The notes under the pieces are model-generated. The model made no database searches. It saw only the letters and a list, made by a program, of their open reading frames with translations, and was not told the origin of the DNA. A program made the translations under genes and the position numbers. Positions 10,004 through 21,548 of a stretch of 64,000 nt of DNA are shown piece after piece; within the stretch, counting starts at the first letter, position 1, and each line of letters begins with the position of its first letter. The stretch is from Paraburkholderia silvatlantica (GTDB taxonomy: Bacteria; Pseudomonadota; Gammaproteobacteria; Burkholderiales; Burkholderiaceae). Location: assembly GCF_003096715.1 (NCBI RefSeq), contig NZ_QEOL01000008.1, positions 1-64,000 of the forward strand, given 5' to 3'.

Positions 10004-10343
10004 GGTTTCGGGTCTCTCTGGTCTGGCGATACAGGTTGTCGGGCCGCGCCGGGAACGCCTGGCGCCTCGCGCGGTGGATCAAAACGTACAAGTCCAAATC
10101 TCGCCCGACTTGCGCAGACACGACATGCGCTGGCGCTGACGCGACACGCCAGCGGCGGAAAAACCCCTGTAAAACAGGCGCAATCCGTTATCTGGCGGGC
10201 CTCTCGAGGGGTTCCGGCGACGTCATCATCGGTAATCCGACGCAGACTTTGTAAAATCCGCCGATCCCGCCATTTCTACGTTTTTATTGATTGAACATTC
10301 AATAAAAAATACCTAGAGTGGAAACCTCCCCGAATCGTCCGGA
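10004..10343. other. Divergent porin/betI intergenic region
   Basis: 340 bp without a convincing gene. The part next to betI is AT-rich (10271-10315) and contains a BetI-like palindrome, listed separately. Promoters of the porin gene and of betIBA must both lie here. I see no further repeat or RNA structure that I can defend. Confidence 0.6.
10290..10303. promoter_or_regulatory. Putative BetI operator upstream of betIBA
   Basis: ATTGAA-CA-TTCAAT is an inverted repeat in the AT-rich stretch 41 bp before the betI start. BetI binds palindromes of this general TTGA..TCAA type in other proteobacteria and is released by choline. A close variant precedes the choline-binding protein gene at 17246-17259. 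Assignment is by likeness and position only. Confidence 0.55.
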
Positions 10344-10964
10344 ATGACCATGCCCAAGATCGGAATGCGCGACCTGCGCCGCGCGCAACTCATCGACGCC
10401 ACCCTGCAATCGATCGACGAGTCGGGCCTCTCCGGCACGACGCTCGCCACCGTCGCGCAGCACGCGAAGATTTCCACTGGCATCGTCAGCCACTATTTCG
10501 GCGGCAAGGACGGTCTGCTCGAAGCCACCATGCGCCATGTGCTGCACGACCTCTGGGAGGCCACGGTGCGGCGTCGCCTCGCCGCGAAAGACGAACCGCG
10601 TGCGCGCTTGCGCGCCATCGTCGCGGCCAATTTCGACGTCTCGCAGGTGAACGCGCCCGTCATGAAGACGTGGCTCGCGTTCTGGGCCGAGAGCATGCAT
10701 CAGCCCGTGCTGCGCCGGCTGCAGCGCGTCAACACGCGGCGGCTCCATTCGAACCTCTGCGCGGAGTTCGAGAAGGTGTTGCCGGGCGCCGCGGCGCGGC
10801 GCGCTGCAAGCGGACTCGCTGCCTTGATCGACGGCCTCTGGCTGCGCGGCGCGCTCACGGGCGAACCGTTCGACACGAAGGCCGCGCTGCGCGTGGCCAA
10901 CGACTACATCGACCTGCTGCTCGAGACGCGCGCCAAGCCGCGCTCAGGCAAGTCGGCCAAATAA
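10344..10964 (+). CDS. betI: Transcriptional repressor BetI, TetR family
   Basis: 206-residue TetR-family regulator. The N-terminal helix-turn-helix lies in [27 protein letters not shown] (positions about 30-56). The start [19 protein letters not shown] resembles Escherichia coli BetI closely; the second ATG, two codons in, may be the true start. BetI represses the choline-to-betaine genes and responds to choline. It is the first gene of betI-betB-betA, with 19 bp to betB. The palindrome just upstream suggests autoregulation. Confidence 0.94.
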   Translation: MTMPKIGMRDLRRAQLIDATLQSIDESGLSGTTLATVAQHAKISTGIVSHYFGGKDGLLEATMRHVLHDLWEATVRRRLAAKDEPRARLRAIVAANFDVSQVNAPVMKTWLAFWAESMHQPVLRRLQRVNTRRLHSNLCAEFEKVLPGAAARRAASGLAALIDGLWLRGALTGEPFDTKAALRVANDYIDLLLETRAKPRSGKSAK

Positions 10965-10983
10965 CCCGGCCCGGAGCCAAGCG

Positions 10984-12453
<1,470 letters not shown>

Positions 12454-12464
12454 GGGAGTCCTGC

Positions 12465-14198
12465 ATGGCAGCGCAAGAGTACGACTACATCATCATCGGC
12501 GCGGGATCGGCGGGCAACGTGCTTGCCACGCGCCTCACCGAGGATCGCGACGCGACGGTGCTGCTGCTCGAAGCCGGCGGTCCCGACTACCGCTTCGATT
12601 TCCGCACGCAGATGCCCGCGGCGCTCGCCTACCCGCTGCAAGGCCGCCGCTACAACTGGGCCTACGAAACCGATCCCGAACCGCACATGAACAACCGGCG
12701 CATGGAATGCGGGCGCGGCAAGGGGCTGGGCGGGTCGTCGCTCATCAACGGCATGTGCTATATCCGCGGCAACGCGCTCGACTACGACGGCTGGGCCGAG
12801 CGCAAGGGGCTTGAAAACTGGAGCTATCTGGACTGCCTGCCCTATTTCCGCAAGGCCGAAACGCGCGACATCGGTGCGAACGACTATCACGGCGGCGAAG
12901 GTCCGGTTCACGTGAGCACGAGCAAACCGGGCGTGAACCCGCTCTTCGAGGCAATGATCGAGGCGGGCGTGCAGGCGGGCTATCCGCGCACCGACGACCT
13001 CAATGGCTTCCGCCAGGAAGGCTTCGGGCCGATGGACCGCACCGTGACGGCCAAGGGCCGGCGCGCGAGCACCGCCCGCGGCTATCTGGATCAGGCCAGG
13101 CATCGGCCCAACATCGACATCGTCACGCACGCGGTGACGGACCGCATTCTGTTCAGCGGCAAGCGGGCGTGCGGCGTCGTCTTTCTCGACGGGCCCGCGC
13201 GCGTGACGCGCTACGCGCGCCGCGAAGTGCTGCTGTGTGCGGGCGCGATTGCCTCGCCGCAGATCCTGCAGCGCTCGGGCGTCGGCCCCGGTGCGTGGCT
13301 GCGCGAGCTCGACATTCCCGTCGTGCTCGATCTGCCTGGCGTCGGACAGAATCTTCAGGATCACCTGGAGATGTACATGCAGTACGCGTGCAAGGAGCCT
13401 GTGTCGCTCTACCCCGCGCTCCTGATGCGTAATCAACCGGCTATTGGCCTCGAATGGATGCTGCGCGGAACCGGCATTGGCGCGAGCAATCATTTCGAGG
13501 CGGGCGGCTTCATTCGCACGCGCGACGACGATCCGTGGCCAAACCTTCAATACCACTTTTTGCCCGTTGCGATCAATTACAACGGCAGCAATGCGATCAA
13601 GATGCATGGCTTCCAGGCGCACGTGGGCTCGATGCGCTCGCCGAGCCGCGGGCGTGTGAAGCTGCGCTCGCGCGACCCGCGCCAGCATCCGTCGATTCTC
13701 TTCAACTACATGGCAGAGGCGCTCGACTGGCGCGAATTCCGCGACGCGATTCGCATGACTCGCGAAATCATTGCGCAGCCCGCGCTCGACCGGTTTCGCG
13801 GGCGCGAGCTGAGCCCCGGCGCGGCGCTCGAGACCGACGCCGAAATCGATGCCTTCGTGCGCAACCGCGCGGAAACCGCCTATCATCCGTCGTGTTCTTG
13901 TGCGATGGGCTACGACGACATGGCCGTGGTGGATGGCGAAGGCCGCGTGCATGGCGTCGATGGCCTGCGCGTCGTGGATGCTTCGATCATGCCGCGCATC
14001 ACCACCGGCAACCTCAATGCGCCGACCATCATGATCGCGGAGAAGATCGCGGACCGGATTCGCGGGCGCGAGGCGCTGGCGCGTTCGAATGCGGCGTATT
14101 ACGTGGCGAACGGAGCGCCGGCGCGTGGGGCGGCTATTCCTGCACCGGATGGCGCGTCGCATAGCGAGAAAATCCGCGCGCACAGTGTGACGCTTTAA
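12465..14198 (+). CDS. betA: Choline dehydrogenase
   Basis: 577-residue GMC flavoprotein that oxidises choline to betaine aldehyde at the membrane. The FAD motif [17 protein letters not shown] starts near residue 7. The active-site histidine lies in [12 protein letters not shown] near residue 470, and the second GMC signature region [17 protein letters not shown] is near the end. The start follows GAGGGAG after the betB stop. The C-terminus extends about 40 residues beyond the last FAD contact, as in other BetA proteins. A strong terminator follows directly. Confidence 0.96.
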   Translation: MAAQEYDYIIIGAGSAGNVLATRLTEDRDATVLLLEAGGPDYRFDFRTQMPAALAYPLQGRRYNWAYETDPEPHMNNRRMECGRGKGLGGSSLINGMCYIRGNALDYDGWAERKGLENWSYLDCLPYFRKAETRDIGANDYHGGEGPVHVSTSKPGVNPLFEAMIEAGVQAGYPRTDDLNGFRQEGFGPMDRTVTAKGRRASTARGYLDQARHRPNIDIVTHAVTDRILFSGKRACGVVFLDGPARVTRYARREVLLCAGAIASPQILQRSGVGPGAWLRELDIPVVLDLPGVGQNLQDHLEMYMQYACKEPVSLYPALLMRNQPAIGLEWMLRGTGIGASNHFEAGGFIRTRDDDPWPNLQYHFLPVAINYNGSNAIKMHGFQAHVGSMRSPSRGRVKLRSRDPRQHPSILFNYMAEALDWREFRDAIRMTREIIAQPALDRFRGRELSPGAALETDAEIDAFVRNRAETAYHPSCSCAMGYDDMAVVDGEGRVHGVDGLRVVDASIMPRITTGNLNAPTIMIAEKIADRIRGREALARSNAAYYVANGAPARGAAIPAPDGASHSEKIRAHSVTL

Positions 14199-14211
14199 GC
14201 AACGCTGATGG

Positions 14212-14260
14212 GCCGGAGTCGGCGCGCAAGGATCCGCGTGCCGACTCCGGCTTTTTTTTT
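14212..14260 (+). terminator. Rho-independent terminator of betIBA
   Basis: Perfect 12-bp arms GCCGGAGTCGGC (14212-14223) and GCCGACTCCGGC (14240-14251) flank a 16-base loop and are followed by nine T residues. It starts 13 bp after the betA stop. This is the clearest terminator in the window. Confidence 0.92.
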
Positions 14261-14389
14261 GGGGGGTTCGCCGAGCATTCAGCGCGCGATCAGTCCAGCA
14301 AAGAGCGCCGCGGCAGGCACACAAAAAAACGCGGCACCGCACGGGCAACCCGCCCGCACGATGCCGCCAACACCAACACTGAAGCCAAC

Positions 14390-16036
14390 TCAGACCGAAG
14401 CGGCCAGCCAATGCGAAACCGCAATCGTCAGCGCCGCAGCAATGAGTGCGCCATAAGGCGCAAGATTCAGCCACCGGTTGCGCACCGGCACGCTCACTTC
14501 CATATCGAGCGCACTGCCCGCCGGAAACCGCCCGCGATCCTGCCAGTAATGCCGGAAAGCAAACACCGGCACGATCAGCAGCATGGCAACGAGGCCATCG
14601 CGCAGCGTCCCCTCGCCTTGCAGATCGGCGCCAGCGCCCACGAATACGAGGTTCGCATACCCGCACAGCGCGCCCAGCGCGAGCAGCCACGTCGGGCAAC
14701 GAAACGGCCGTGCCCACGCGCCGCGGTCCATGCGATGAATCCAGCCCGATTGCAAATTCAGGAACACGAACAACATGTAGCAGACGTTCGAGATCGACAG
14801 CACCGTCATATAGTCCGACATCGCGAGCAGGACGAGATTGAAGCCCAGATCGGTCCACATCGCCGCCGTCGGCGCGCCGTGCTCGTTCACGCGCGAGAGG
14901 TAGCGCGGCAGCCAGCCGTCCACCGAAGCCTGATAGAGCGTGCGCGACGAACCCATCATCGACGTCATCACGATCAGCAGGATGGAGAGCATCAGCATCA
15001 CCACCACCGCGTTGCCCACCCAGGCGCCGCCGCCCACCATTGCGGCCATCGCAGTACCCACGCCCGTGCCGTCGCCAATGCGCGGATCGAGCATCATCGC
15101 CGTACCCAGCGAGCCCTGAAACGCGAGCGGAACGAGCGTCATCACGACGAGGCAAAGCGCGCCCGACCAGAAGATCGCCCTCGCCGTATCGCGCCGCGGG
15201 TCGCGAAACTCGCGCGTATAGCACACCGCCGTCTCGAAGCCGTACGAAGCCCATCCCGCCATGAACATCGCGCCCAGCGCCATGACCACGCCCTGCCCGT
15301 TCCATGCGCCGAACACTGCAGCGGTGAGATTGCCGTGCGCGTCGTGCCCGAGCGGCAGCAGCGGAAAAAGATGCTTTGCGGGCGCATCGCCCGTGACGAA
15401 GGGCACGAGGCCGACGATCAACAGCGGCGTGAGCGACGCAATGCCCAGAATCTTCTGCGTTTTCGCGGCCTTCGAAGCGCCGCTATGCTGAAGCCGGAAC
15501 GTGACGAGCAGGAACGCCGCGGCGATCAGGAACGTCGCGTTGATGCGCAGCGTGAGGCCTGGCTTGATGAAGTCCAGGTTGGCGAGCGTCCAGTGCCACT
15601 GCATGATGGCCGCTTCGGGCGCAAACAGTGTGGCGAGCGCGTAGTTCGCGGCGAGTCCGCAGCCCAGCGCCAGCATGGGCGACCACGCGAGCCAGTTGCA
15701 CCATACGGAAACCGGCGCGATCATCTTGCTGTAGCGGACCCAGCCGATTGCCCCGTACACCGAAGCGCCGCCCGACTTGTGCGGAAAGAGCCCCGAAATC
15801 TCGGCGTAAGTCGCGCTTTGCACGAGGCCCATCGTAATCGACGCGATCCAGATGGCCCAGGCCGGCTGGCCGATGGTCGCGCAAACGCCGCCGATCGTGA
15901 ACAGCACGCCCGCGGGCACGCCGCTCGTCACCCAGAACGCATCTTTCCATGTGAGACCGCGCTGTAGCGCATGGCCATGACCGCCCCATGCGGCGCTCTC
16001 CTGTGCGCCATGCGTACCGATTCCCGCTTGCTCCAT
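14390..16036 (-). CDS. APC-superfamily amino acid or amine permease
   Basis: 548-residue inner-membrane protein with about 12 predicted membrane segments and the APC N-terminal pattern (WKDAFWVTSGVPAGVLFTIG, near residue 30). It would import an amino acid, amine or related compound by cation symport or exchange. The start was set at 16036 because GAGGAGGAGG lies just upstream. It is convergent with betA and is followed upstream by the choline-binding protein gene on the same strand. The context suggests a substrate of the choline, betaine or sarcosine pathway, or ethanolamine, but the sequence does not fix the substrate. Confidence 0.85.
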   Translation of the reverse strand: MEQAGIGTHGAQESAAWGGHGHALQRGLTWKDAFWVTSGVPAGVLFTIGGVCATIGQPAWAIWIASITMGLVQSATYAEISGLFPHKSGGASVYGAIGWVRYSKMIAPVSVWCNWLAWSPMLALGCGLAANYALATLFAPEAAIMQWHWTLANLDFIKPGLTLRINATFLIAAAFLLVTFRLQHSGASKAAKTQKILGIASLTPLLIVGLVPFVTGDAPAKHLFPLLPLGHDAHGNLTAAVFGAWNGQGVVMALGAMFMAGWASYGFETAVCYTREFRDPRRDTARAIFWSGALCLVVMTLVPLAFQGSLGTAMMLDPRIGDGTGVGTAMAAMVGGGAWVGNAVVVMLMLSILLIVMTSMMGSSRTLYQASVDGWLPRYLSRVNEHGAPTAAMWTDLGFNLVLLAMSDYMTVLSISNVCYMLFVFLNLQSGWIHRMDRGAWARPFRCPTWLLALGALCGYANLVFVGAGADLQGEGTLRDGLVAMLLIVPVFAFRHYWQDRGRFPAGSALDMEVSVPVRNRWLNLAPYGALIAAALTIAVSHWLAASV

Positions 16037-16135
16037 CTGCCTCCTCCTCTTTTGAACGCTAATCAACCAAAATTGCTGCGCAAATAGGGATGTACCGCAG
16101 GGATGTCCGCGGCTTTCGCCGCGGACAAGGGCGCG

Positions 16136-17086
16136 TCAGTGCACGCCCAGCGAAGCGCGCACGGCAGGCAGGCCCGGCTTGCCGTCCAGCGTGGTCACGC
16201 CGGCGAGCCAGTTGTCGAGCACCTGCGGGTTGCTGCGCAGCCAGTCGGCGGCGGCCTTGTTCGGGTCCTCCTTGTTGGCGATCGGCACCATCAAACGGTT
16301 CTCGATGGCGGTCGTGAACTGCAGGTTGGAGACGAATTTCGCCACGTTCGGGCAGCGCGCGGCGTAGTCGGGCGGTTCCGCGGTCAGCACGCGCGCCGCG
16401 CCATAGTCAGGCCCGAACACCGCATCGCCGCCGGAGAGATAGTCGATCTTCATCTGCACGTTCATGGGATGCGGCTCCCAGCCGAGGAACACGATCCATT
16501 GCTTCTCGCGCACGGCGCGGTTCACCTGCACGAGCATGCCCGCCTCGCTCGATTCGACGAGCTTGAATTTGCCGAGCCCGTACTGATTCGCGCCGATCAT
16601 CTTCTGGATCAGCGCGTTGCCGTCGTTGCCGGGTTCGATGCCGTAGATGCGCCCTTGCAGTTTGTCCGCGTATTTGGCGATGTCCTGAAACGATTTGAGG
16701 CCGCCCTGGTAGACGTAATCGGGAACGGCAAGCGTATATTTCGCGCCCGTGAGATTCGGCGTCGAGAGCACCTTGATCGAGCCCGACTTCGTGAACGGCT
16801 CGATGATCGGGTCCATGGTCGGCGACCAGTAGCCGAGAAACACATCGATCTGCTTGCTCTTGAGCCCTGCAAACGTGATCGGTACCGAGGCGATCGTCTT
16901 GGTCGGCGTATAGCCAAGCGCGCCCAGGATCGTCGATGCCACGCCCGTGGTGGCCGCGATATCGGTCCAGCCCACGTCGGCGAAGCGCACGTCCTTGCAC
17001 GCGGCGGGATCGGCCGCGTAGGCGCTGGTGCAGAGCATCGCGGCGCACGCGAGCGCGCCTGTCTTAAGCAGGGGGAATCGGCACAT
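16136..17086 (-). CDS. Choline/betaine ABC transporter substrate-binding protein (ChoX/ProX type)
   Basis: 316-residue periplasmic binding protein with a signal peptide ending AYA. It has aromatic residues in places where Sinorhizobium ChoX forms its choline box: GWTDIA, YWSPTMDP, VPDYVYQGG and LGWEPHPMN. The start was set at the second of two close ATGs because CTGAGGAG directly abuts the first. No permease or ATPase gene of a matching transporter is nearby, so it is an orphan subunit here. A BetI-like palindrome lies 160 bp upstream. Choline is the likeliest ligand; glycine betaine is possible. Confidence 0.88.
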   Translation of the reverse strand: MCRFPLLKTGALACAAMLCTSAYAADPAACKDVRFADVGWTDIAATTGVASTILGALGYTPTKTIASVPITFAGLKSKQIDVFLGYWSPTMDPIIEPFTKSGSIKVLSTPNLTGAKYTLAVPDYVYQGGLKSFQDIAKYADKLQGRIYGIEPGNDGNALIQKMIGANQYGLGKFKLVESSEAGMLVQVNRAVREKQWIVFLGWEPHPMNVQMKIDYLSGGDAVFGPDYGAARVLTAEPPDYAARCPNVAKFVSNLQFTTAIENRLMVPIANKEDPNKAAADWLRSNPQVLDNWLAGVTTLDGKPGLPAVRASLGVH

Positions 17087-17245
17087 CGTCATCTCCTCAG
17101 GAATCGAATTGCGTCGCAGGGTCATGAAGCCTCATGACACATGGTTGTCCGGCAAAAAGCCGACTAACGTAGCAATTGCGACGGGCAATTGCGCAGAAAC
17201 GACAAACGATTCCAGCGAGCGCCGATGAATAGCGGCTTTAAGTTA

Positions 17246-17259
17246 ATTGAACGATCAAT
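17246..17259. promoter_or_regulatory. Putative BetI operator upstream of the choline-binding protein gene
   Basis: ATTGA-ACGA-TCAAT is an inverted repeat in an AT-rich patch between metR and the choX-like gene. It differs at only two positions from the palindrome before betI (10290-10303). It would place choline uptake and choline oxidation under one repressor. This rests on similarity and position. Confidence 0.45.
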
Positions 17260-17359
17260 ATACGGTCCTATGTCGCGTTCCTTTCGTTCTGGAGATGTCA
17301 TCGGTTGCCGCGAGCGCGCGTGCACCGCGCGGCATCAGCCTCGCACGCGTGGCTGTGGC

Positions 17360-17419
17360 CAGACCGGGTCGCGTCAGACCGGGTCGCGCCAGACCGGGTC
17401 GCGCCAGACCGGGTCGCGC
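17360..17419. repeat. Four tandem copies of a 15-bp unit at the metR 3' end
   Basis: The unit CAGACCGGGTCGCGC occurs at 17360-17374 (last base T), 17375-17389, 17390-17404 and 17405-17419. Read on the minus strand it encodes Trp-Arg-Asp-Pro-Val. The T at 17374 turns a TGG into the TGA stop of metR. The array is a likely site of copy-number change. Confidence 0.95.
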
Positions 17420-18288
17420 GCGAATTCGACGAAGGATTTCAGGTAGTCGACCACGGCGTCGCCTTCCCGCGTGCCGAGGAAGATCTGCTTCGCGATGCCC
17501 TGCTTGCCGAGCTTCACGATCGCGAGCGGCATGCGGTCTGCGTATTCTTCCGCGAGCCAGCGCGGCAGCGCGGCCACGCCGCGGTGGCTCGCGACCATCT
17601 GCAGCATGATGTCGGTCGTTTCGATCGTCTTGTGACGGCGCGGCGTGATGCTCGCGGGCCGCAGAAACTGGTTGTAGATATCGAGCCGGTCGGTATCCAC
17701 GGGATACGTGATGAGCGTTTCGTCGACGAGCTGCTCGGGCTTCACGTAGCGCACGTTCGCGAGCCGGTGGTCTTCCGCGACCACCAGCACCTGTTCGTAG
17801 TCGAACACGGGATCGAAACGCAGTCCGGGCCGGTTGAGCGGATCGGGCGTGACCAGCACGTCGATGTCATAGCCGATCAACGCGCCGATGCCGCCGAACT
17901 GAAAACGCTGCTTCACGTCCACGTCGACGTCGGGCCAGCGCGCCAGATACGGCGAGACCACCTTGAGCAGCCACTGATAGCACGGCGCGCATTCCATGCC
18001 GATGCGCAAGGTGCCGCGCTCGCCCGCGGCGTACTGCTTCATGCGTTCTTCCGCGAGTTCGAACTGGGGCAAGAGCCGCTCGGCCAGAGAGAGCAGATAT
18101 TGCCCGGCCTGCGTAAGCCGCAGGCTGCGCCCCTCGCGGTCCCAGATTGGCGTGCCGAGCTGCTGCTCGATTTTCTTGACCGTATGGCTCAACGCCGATT
18201 GCGTGAGAAAAAGGGACTCCGCCGCTGCGGTCAGCGAACCCTGCCGGGCGACTTCGCGGACGATGACGAGATGAACGCGTTCGAGCAT
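17374..18288 (-). CDS. metR: LysR-family regulator MetR
   Basis: 304-residue LysR-type regulator transcribed divergently from metE, the arrangement of MetR in most proteobacteria, where homocysteine is the co-inducer. The helix-turn-helix is in GSLTAAAESLFLTQSALSHTVKKIE (about 17-41). The effector domain includes MECAPCYQWLL near residue 98. The C-terminus is odd: it ends RDPVWRDPVWRDPV, encoded by tandem 15-bp repeats, and the stop codon itself lies inside the array. The family end would be expected near FVEFAR. Confidence 0.93.
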   Translation of the reverse strand: MLERVHLVIVREVARQGSLTAAAESLFLTQSALSHTVKKIEQQLGTPIWDREGRSLRLTQAGQYLLSLAERLLPQFELAEERMKQYAAGERGTLRIGMECAPCYQWLLKVVSPYLARWPDVDVDVKQRFQFGGIGALIGYDIDVLVTPDPLNRPGLRFDPVFDYEQVLVVAEDHRLANVRYVKPEQLVDETLITYPVDTDRLDIYNQFLRPASITPRRHKTIETTDIMLQMVASHRGVAALPRWLAEEYADRMPLAIVKLGKQGIAKQIFLGTREGDAVVDYLKSFVEFARDPVWRDPVWRDPV

Positions 18289-18316
18289 CGGGTGTCAGAT
18301 GAAGAAAACTAATGGA

Positions 18317-18347
18317 TGAATGAAATAATGCCATTTTTATTCATTCA
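18317..18347. promoter_or_regulatory. Inverted repeat in the metR-metE promoter region, putative MetR site
   Basis: TGAATGAA (18317-18324) and TTCATTCA (18340-18347) are perfect inverted arms with a 15-bp AT-rich spacer. MetR sites contain TGAA/TTCA half-sites. The repeat starts 29 bp upstream of the metR start and ends 68 bp before metE. It probably serves autoregulation and metE activation. Confidence 0.6.
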
Positions 18348-18414
18348 CGGATACCGCTATCATCGCCGCCACTCTGGAACGTTTTCAACACTTTCATTTC
18401 GGACGGCGCCGCAC

Positions 18415-20709
18415 ATGGTCACCACGCACAATCTCGGCTTTCCGCGCATCGGCGCGAAACGCGAACTCAAATTCGGTTTGGAGCGCTACTGGAAGGGCGA
18501 ATCCTCTCTCGACGAGCTGAAGGCGCTTGGCGCGCAACTGCGCGCGCGCCACTGGGAGAACCAGAAGGGTCTCGACCTCGTGCCCGCCGGCGACTTCGCG
18601 TTCTACGACCAGGTGCTCGACATGAGCTTCACGCTCGGCAACCTGCCCGAGCGCGTGCAGGGCTTCCACGGCGACCAGCTCGACAACGCCTTTCGCGTGG
18701 CGCGCGGCCGCTCGGCCCACGGCGCCGAGGATCATGCCGCTTGCTGCGGCGGCGTCGCGGCCGGCGAAATGACGAAGTGGTTCGACACGAACTATCACTA
18801 CATCGTCCCGGAATTCACGGCCGATACGCAGTTCAACCTCGACACCTCGCGTCTTTCCGGGCAACTGCGCGAAGCCCGCGAACTGGGCGTGAAGGCCAAG
18901 CCGGTGATCATCGGGCCGCTCACGTACCTGTGGCTCGGCAAGGCCAGGGACGACTCGGACAAGCTCGCGCTGCTGCCGCGCATCATGCCCGTGTATCGCG
19001 CGCTGCTCGACTATTTCCGCGTGATGGACGTCGAATGGGTGCAGATCGACGAGCCGATTCTCGTAACCGAACTCGATCCGGCCTGGCGCGCCGCGTTTGC
19101 GACGGCATATGAAGGGTTCGAGCTGCGCAGCGTCAAACTGCTGCTGGCCACCTACTTTGGACAACTCCAGGAGAATCTCGACCTCGCGTGCTCGCTGCCC
19201 GTCGACGGTCTGCATATCGACGCGATCAACGCCCGCGCAGAAGTCGCGCTGGCCGCGCAAAAGCTGCCTGGAGAATGCGTGCTTTCGGTGGGCGCGGTCA
19301 ACGGCCGCAACATCTGGAAGACAGACCTGAACGCCACGCTCGACTGGCTCGAGCCGCTCGCGAAGCAGTTGGGCGAGCGCCTCTGGATCGCGCCGTCGTG
19401 CTCGCTGCTGCACGTGCCGGTGGATCTCGACAGCGAAGTGAAGCTCGACGCTGAAATCCGTTCGTGGCTCGCGTTCGGGCTGCAGAAGCTCGACGAAGTG
19501 AAGGTGCTCGCCACGGCGCTGAACGCCGGCCGCGACCAGGTCGCAGCCGTTCTCGCAGCGAACGCCGCCGCCGTTCAGGCGCGCCGCGAGTCGCCGCGCG
19601 TGAACAACCCTGCTGTGAAGGCCGCGATCGCCCGCATCGACGCGCAGCTCGGCAATCGTCAGCACGCTTACGCCGAGCGCGCCGCGAAGCAGGCCACGCG
19701 CCTGAAGCTGCCCGCCTTCCCGACCACCACGATCGGCTCGTTCCCGCAAACGGCGCAAATCCGCCAGGCGCGAAGCCAGTTCAGGAGCGGCGCGCTCGAC
19801 GACGCGGGCTACCGGGCCGCCATGCGCGCCGAAATCGAGCGCATCGTGCGCGAGCAGGAGCAACTGGGCCTCGACGTGCTCGTACACGGCGAAGCCGAGC
19901 GCAACGACATGGTCGAATACTTCGGCGAGCAACTCGACGGCTACGCGTTCAGCCAGTTCGGCTGGGTGCAGTCGTACGGCTCGCGCTGCGTGAAGCCGCC
20001 CATTCTGTTCGGCGACATCAGCCGCCCGAAGGCGATGACGGTGGAGTGGATCACCTACGCGCAGTCGCTCACGGACAAGCCCATGAAGGGCATGCTCACG
20101 GGCCCGGTGACGATCCTCAACTGGTCCTTCGTGCGTGACGACCAGCCGCGTTCGGTCTCGTGCTACCAGCTCGCGCTTGCCATTCGCGAAGAAGTACTCG
20201 ACCTGGAGAAGGCCGGCGTGGGCGTGATCCAGATCGACGAGGCCGCGCTGCGCGAGGGTCTGCCGCTGCGCCGCGCGCAGTGGGGCGAGTATCTGCGCTG
20301 GGCCGTGGAATCGTTCCGCATCACGGCGAACGGCGTGGGAGACGACACGCAGATCCACACGCACATGTGCTATTCGGAATTCAACGACATCATGGCTTCG
20401 ATTGCCGATATGGATGCGGACGTCATCACGATCGAGACCTCGCGCTCGAACATGGAGCTGCTGGACGCGTTCGACGACTTCAGGTATCCGAACGAAATCG
20501 GGCCCGGCGTGTACGACATTCACTCGCCTAACATCCCGACCGAAGCGCACATCGTGCAGCTGATGCAGAAGGCCGCGGAGCGTATTCCGGCAGAACGCCT
20601 GTGGGTCAACCCGGATTGCGGTCTGAAGACGCGCCAGTGGGCCGAGGTGATTCCTGCGTTGACGAACATGGTGGCTGCCGCGAGGACGCTGCGCGGCCAG
20701 GTGCAATAA
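18415..20709 (+). CDS. metE: Cobalamin-independent methionine synthase
   Basis: 764-residue enzyme that transfers the methyl group from 5-methyl-tetrahydropteroyl-triglutamate to homocysteine. Zinc ligands are visible in HTHMCYSEF (His and Cys), TIETSRS (Glu) and NPDCGLKTR (Cys) in the last 120 residues. The N-terminal half has the usual [14 protein letters not shown] start. An in-frame ATG at 18316 would add 33 residues, but it would run through the MetR site, so 18415 is chosen. It closes the one-carbon island functionally by consuming folate-bound methyl groups. Confidence 0.96.
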   Translation: MVTTHNLGFPRIGAKRELKFGLERYWKGESSLDELKALGAQLRARHWENQKGLDLVPAGDFAFYDQVLDMSFTLGNLPERVQGFHGDQLDNAFRVARGRSAHGAEDHAACCGGVAAGEMTKWFDTNYHYIVPEFTADTQFNLDTSRLSGQLREARELGVKAKPVIIGPLTYLWLGKARDDSDKLALLPRIMPVYRALLDYFRVMDVEWVQIDEPILVTELDPAWRAAFATAYEGFELRSVKLLLATYFGQLQENLDLACSLPVDGLHIDAINARAEVALAAQKLPGECVLSVGAVNGRNIWKTDLNATLDWLEPLAKQLGERLWIAPSCSLLHVPVDLDSEVKLDAEIRSWLAFGLQKLDEVKVLATALNAGRDQVAAVLAANAAAVQARRESPRVNNPAVKAAIARIDAQLGNRQHAYAERAAKQATRLKLPAFPTTTIGSFPQTAQIRQARSQFRSGALDDAGYRAAMRAEIERIVREQEQLGLDVLVHGEAERNDMVEYFGEQLDGYAFSQFGWVQSYGSRCVKPPILFGDISRPKAMTVEWITYAQSLTDKPMKGMLTGPVTILNWSFVRDDQPRSVSCYQLALAIREEVLDLEKAGVGVIQIDEAALREGLPLRRAQWGEYLRWAVESFRITANGVGDDTQIHTHMCYSEFNDIMASIADMDADVITIETSRSNMELLDAFDDFRYPNEIGPGVYDIHSPNIPTEAHIVQLMQKAAERIPAERLWVNPDCGLKTRQWAEVIPALTNMVAAARTLRGQVQ

Positions 20710-20915
20710 GTCGGCGAAGCGCATGCTCTCTTACCAACCGTTACACAAGCGAAGCAATCGTTTCACCTGAACCGCGAGTGACTTCATAGAATTCCTCTGA
20801 CCGTTGAGCAGCAAGGCGCCACGCCATAACGGTCCCGCGCAGGGCCACACGAAAATCCGCATCACGTGCGGCGCTGCGCGCGCAATCGATACCAACTACG
20901 CAGAAAGGAGTTCAG

Positions 20916-21494
20916 ATGACTCGCCTCTCGCTTGCCTCGCTCATCGCGGCTTCGGCCGCCAGCCTTTGCGCCGTTACGCTGAGCGCCCATGCGCAGACCC
21001 CCGCGCCCACAGCAAATGCAGCGGCGGCTGCCTCGACTTCGGCCGCACCCGGCAAGCTTCATGAAGCCGACAAGGCCTTCATCGCGGACGGCACGCAAAC
21101 CGTCGCCACGCAGCGCGATGCCGCGCGCATTGCCGACTCGCGCTCGACCGACCGCGAAGTGAAGGCCTTCGCGGAAAAACTGGTGGCCGACTATTCGAAG
21201 CTGTCCGACTCGATGCGCGCGGCGAGCCCGCGCGGCGTGGACGTGCCGCGCAACGACCCGGATGCGGCGGTCATCAGCAGCATCAACACGCTGCGCGGCG
21301 CGGACTTCGACAAGACGTATATCGAGCAGGTCGCGCTGGCCGGCCAGCAGAAGACGCTCTCGGCGTTCCAGGCGGAGATCGCCTCGGGCCGCGACGCGGG
21401 CCTCAAGAAGGCCGCCACGGAAGGCCTGCCGGTGATCCAGGCCGACTACGCGAAGGCTCAGGAACTCGCGAAGCGCAAGCATCTGGCAGGTTGA
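20916..21494 (+). CDS. DUF4142 family periplasmic protein
   Basis: 192 residues with a signal peptide ending AHA. After an Ala/Thr-rich linker (about 28-48) comes a helical DUF4142 domain (KAFIADGTQTVATQRDAARIAD through the end), of ferritin-like all-alpha type. The function of the family is unknown; members are often stress-linked envelope proteins. AGAAAGGAG precedes the start. It stands alone, 206 bp after metE, and ends at a hairpin shared with the convergent next gene. No gene or structure was seen in the gap before it. Confidence 0.85.
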   Translation: MTRLSLASLIAASAASLCAVTLSAHAQTPAPTANAAAAASTSAAPGKLHEADKAFIADGTQTVATQRDAARIADSRSTDREVKAFAEKLVADYSKLSDSMRAASPRGVDVPRNDPDAAVISSINTLRGADFDKTYIEQVALAGQQKTLSAFQAEIASGRDAGLKKAATEGLPVIQADYAKAQELAKRKHLAG

Positions 21495-21509
21495 TGACGA
21501 TGTGATGGG

Positions 21510-21545
21510 CGAAGGGGCCGGCCGCATGCGCGCCGGCCCCTTCGC
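21510..21545. terminator. GC-rich hairpin between convergent genes
   Basis: GCGAAGGGGCCGGC and GCCGGCCCTTCGC pair with a single bulged base around a short loop. It sits 15 bp after the DUF4142 stop and just before the end of the convergent TMEM175-like gene. No T-tract follows, so it may act with other factors. Confidence 0.55.
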
Positions 21546-21548
21546 TGT

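Noticed and set aside
8661..10121. Upstream extension of the sdaA reading frame by nearly 490 codons
   Set aside because: The extension overlaps the porin gene on the same strand in another frame and has no family match. SdaA begins at 8660.
17360..17419. CRISPR-like direct repeats (also at 40407-40455)
   Set aside because: Units are 15 and 9 bp, without spacers, and inside coding sequences. These are coding tandem repeats.
18316..18414. Upstream in-frame ATG of metE giving 33 more residues
   Set aside because: The added segment covers the inverted repeat and the promoter region and is unlike MetE N-termini, which start near NLGFPRIG.
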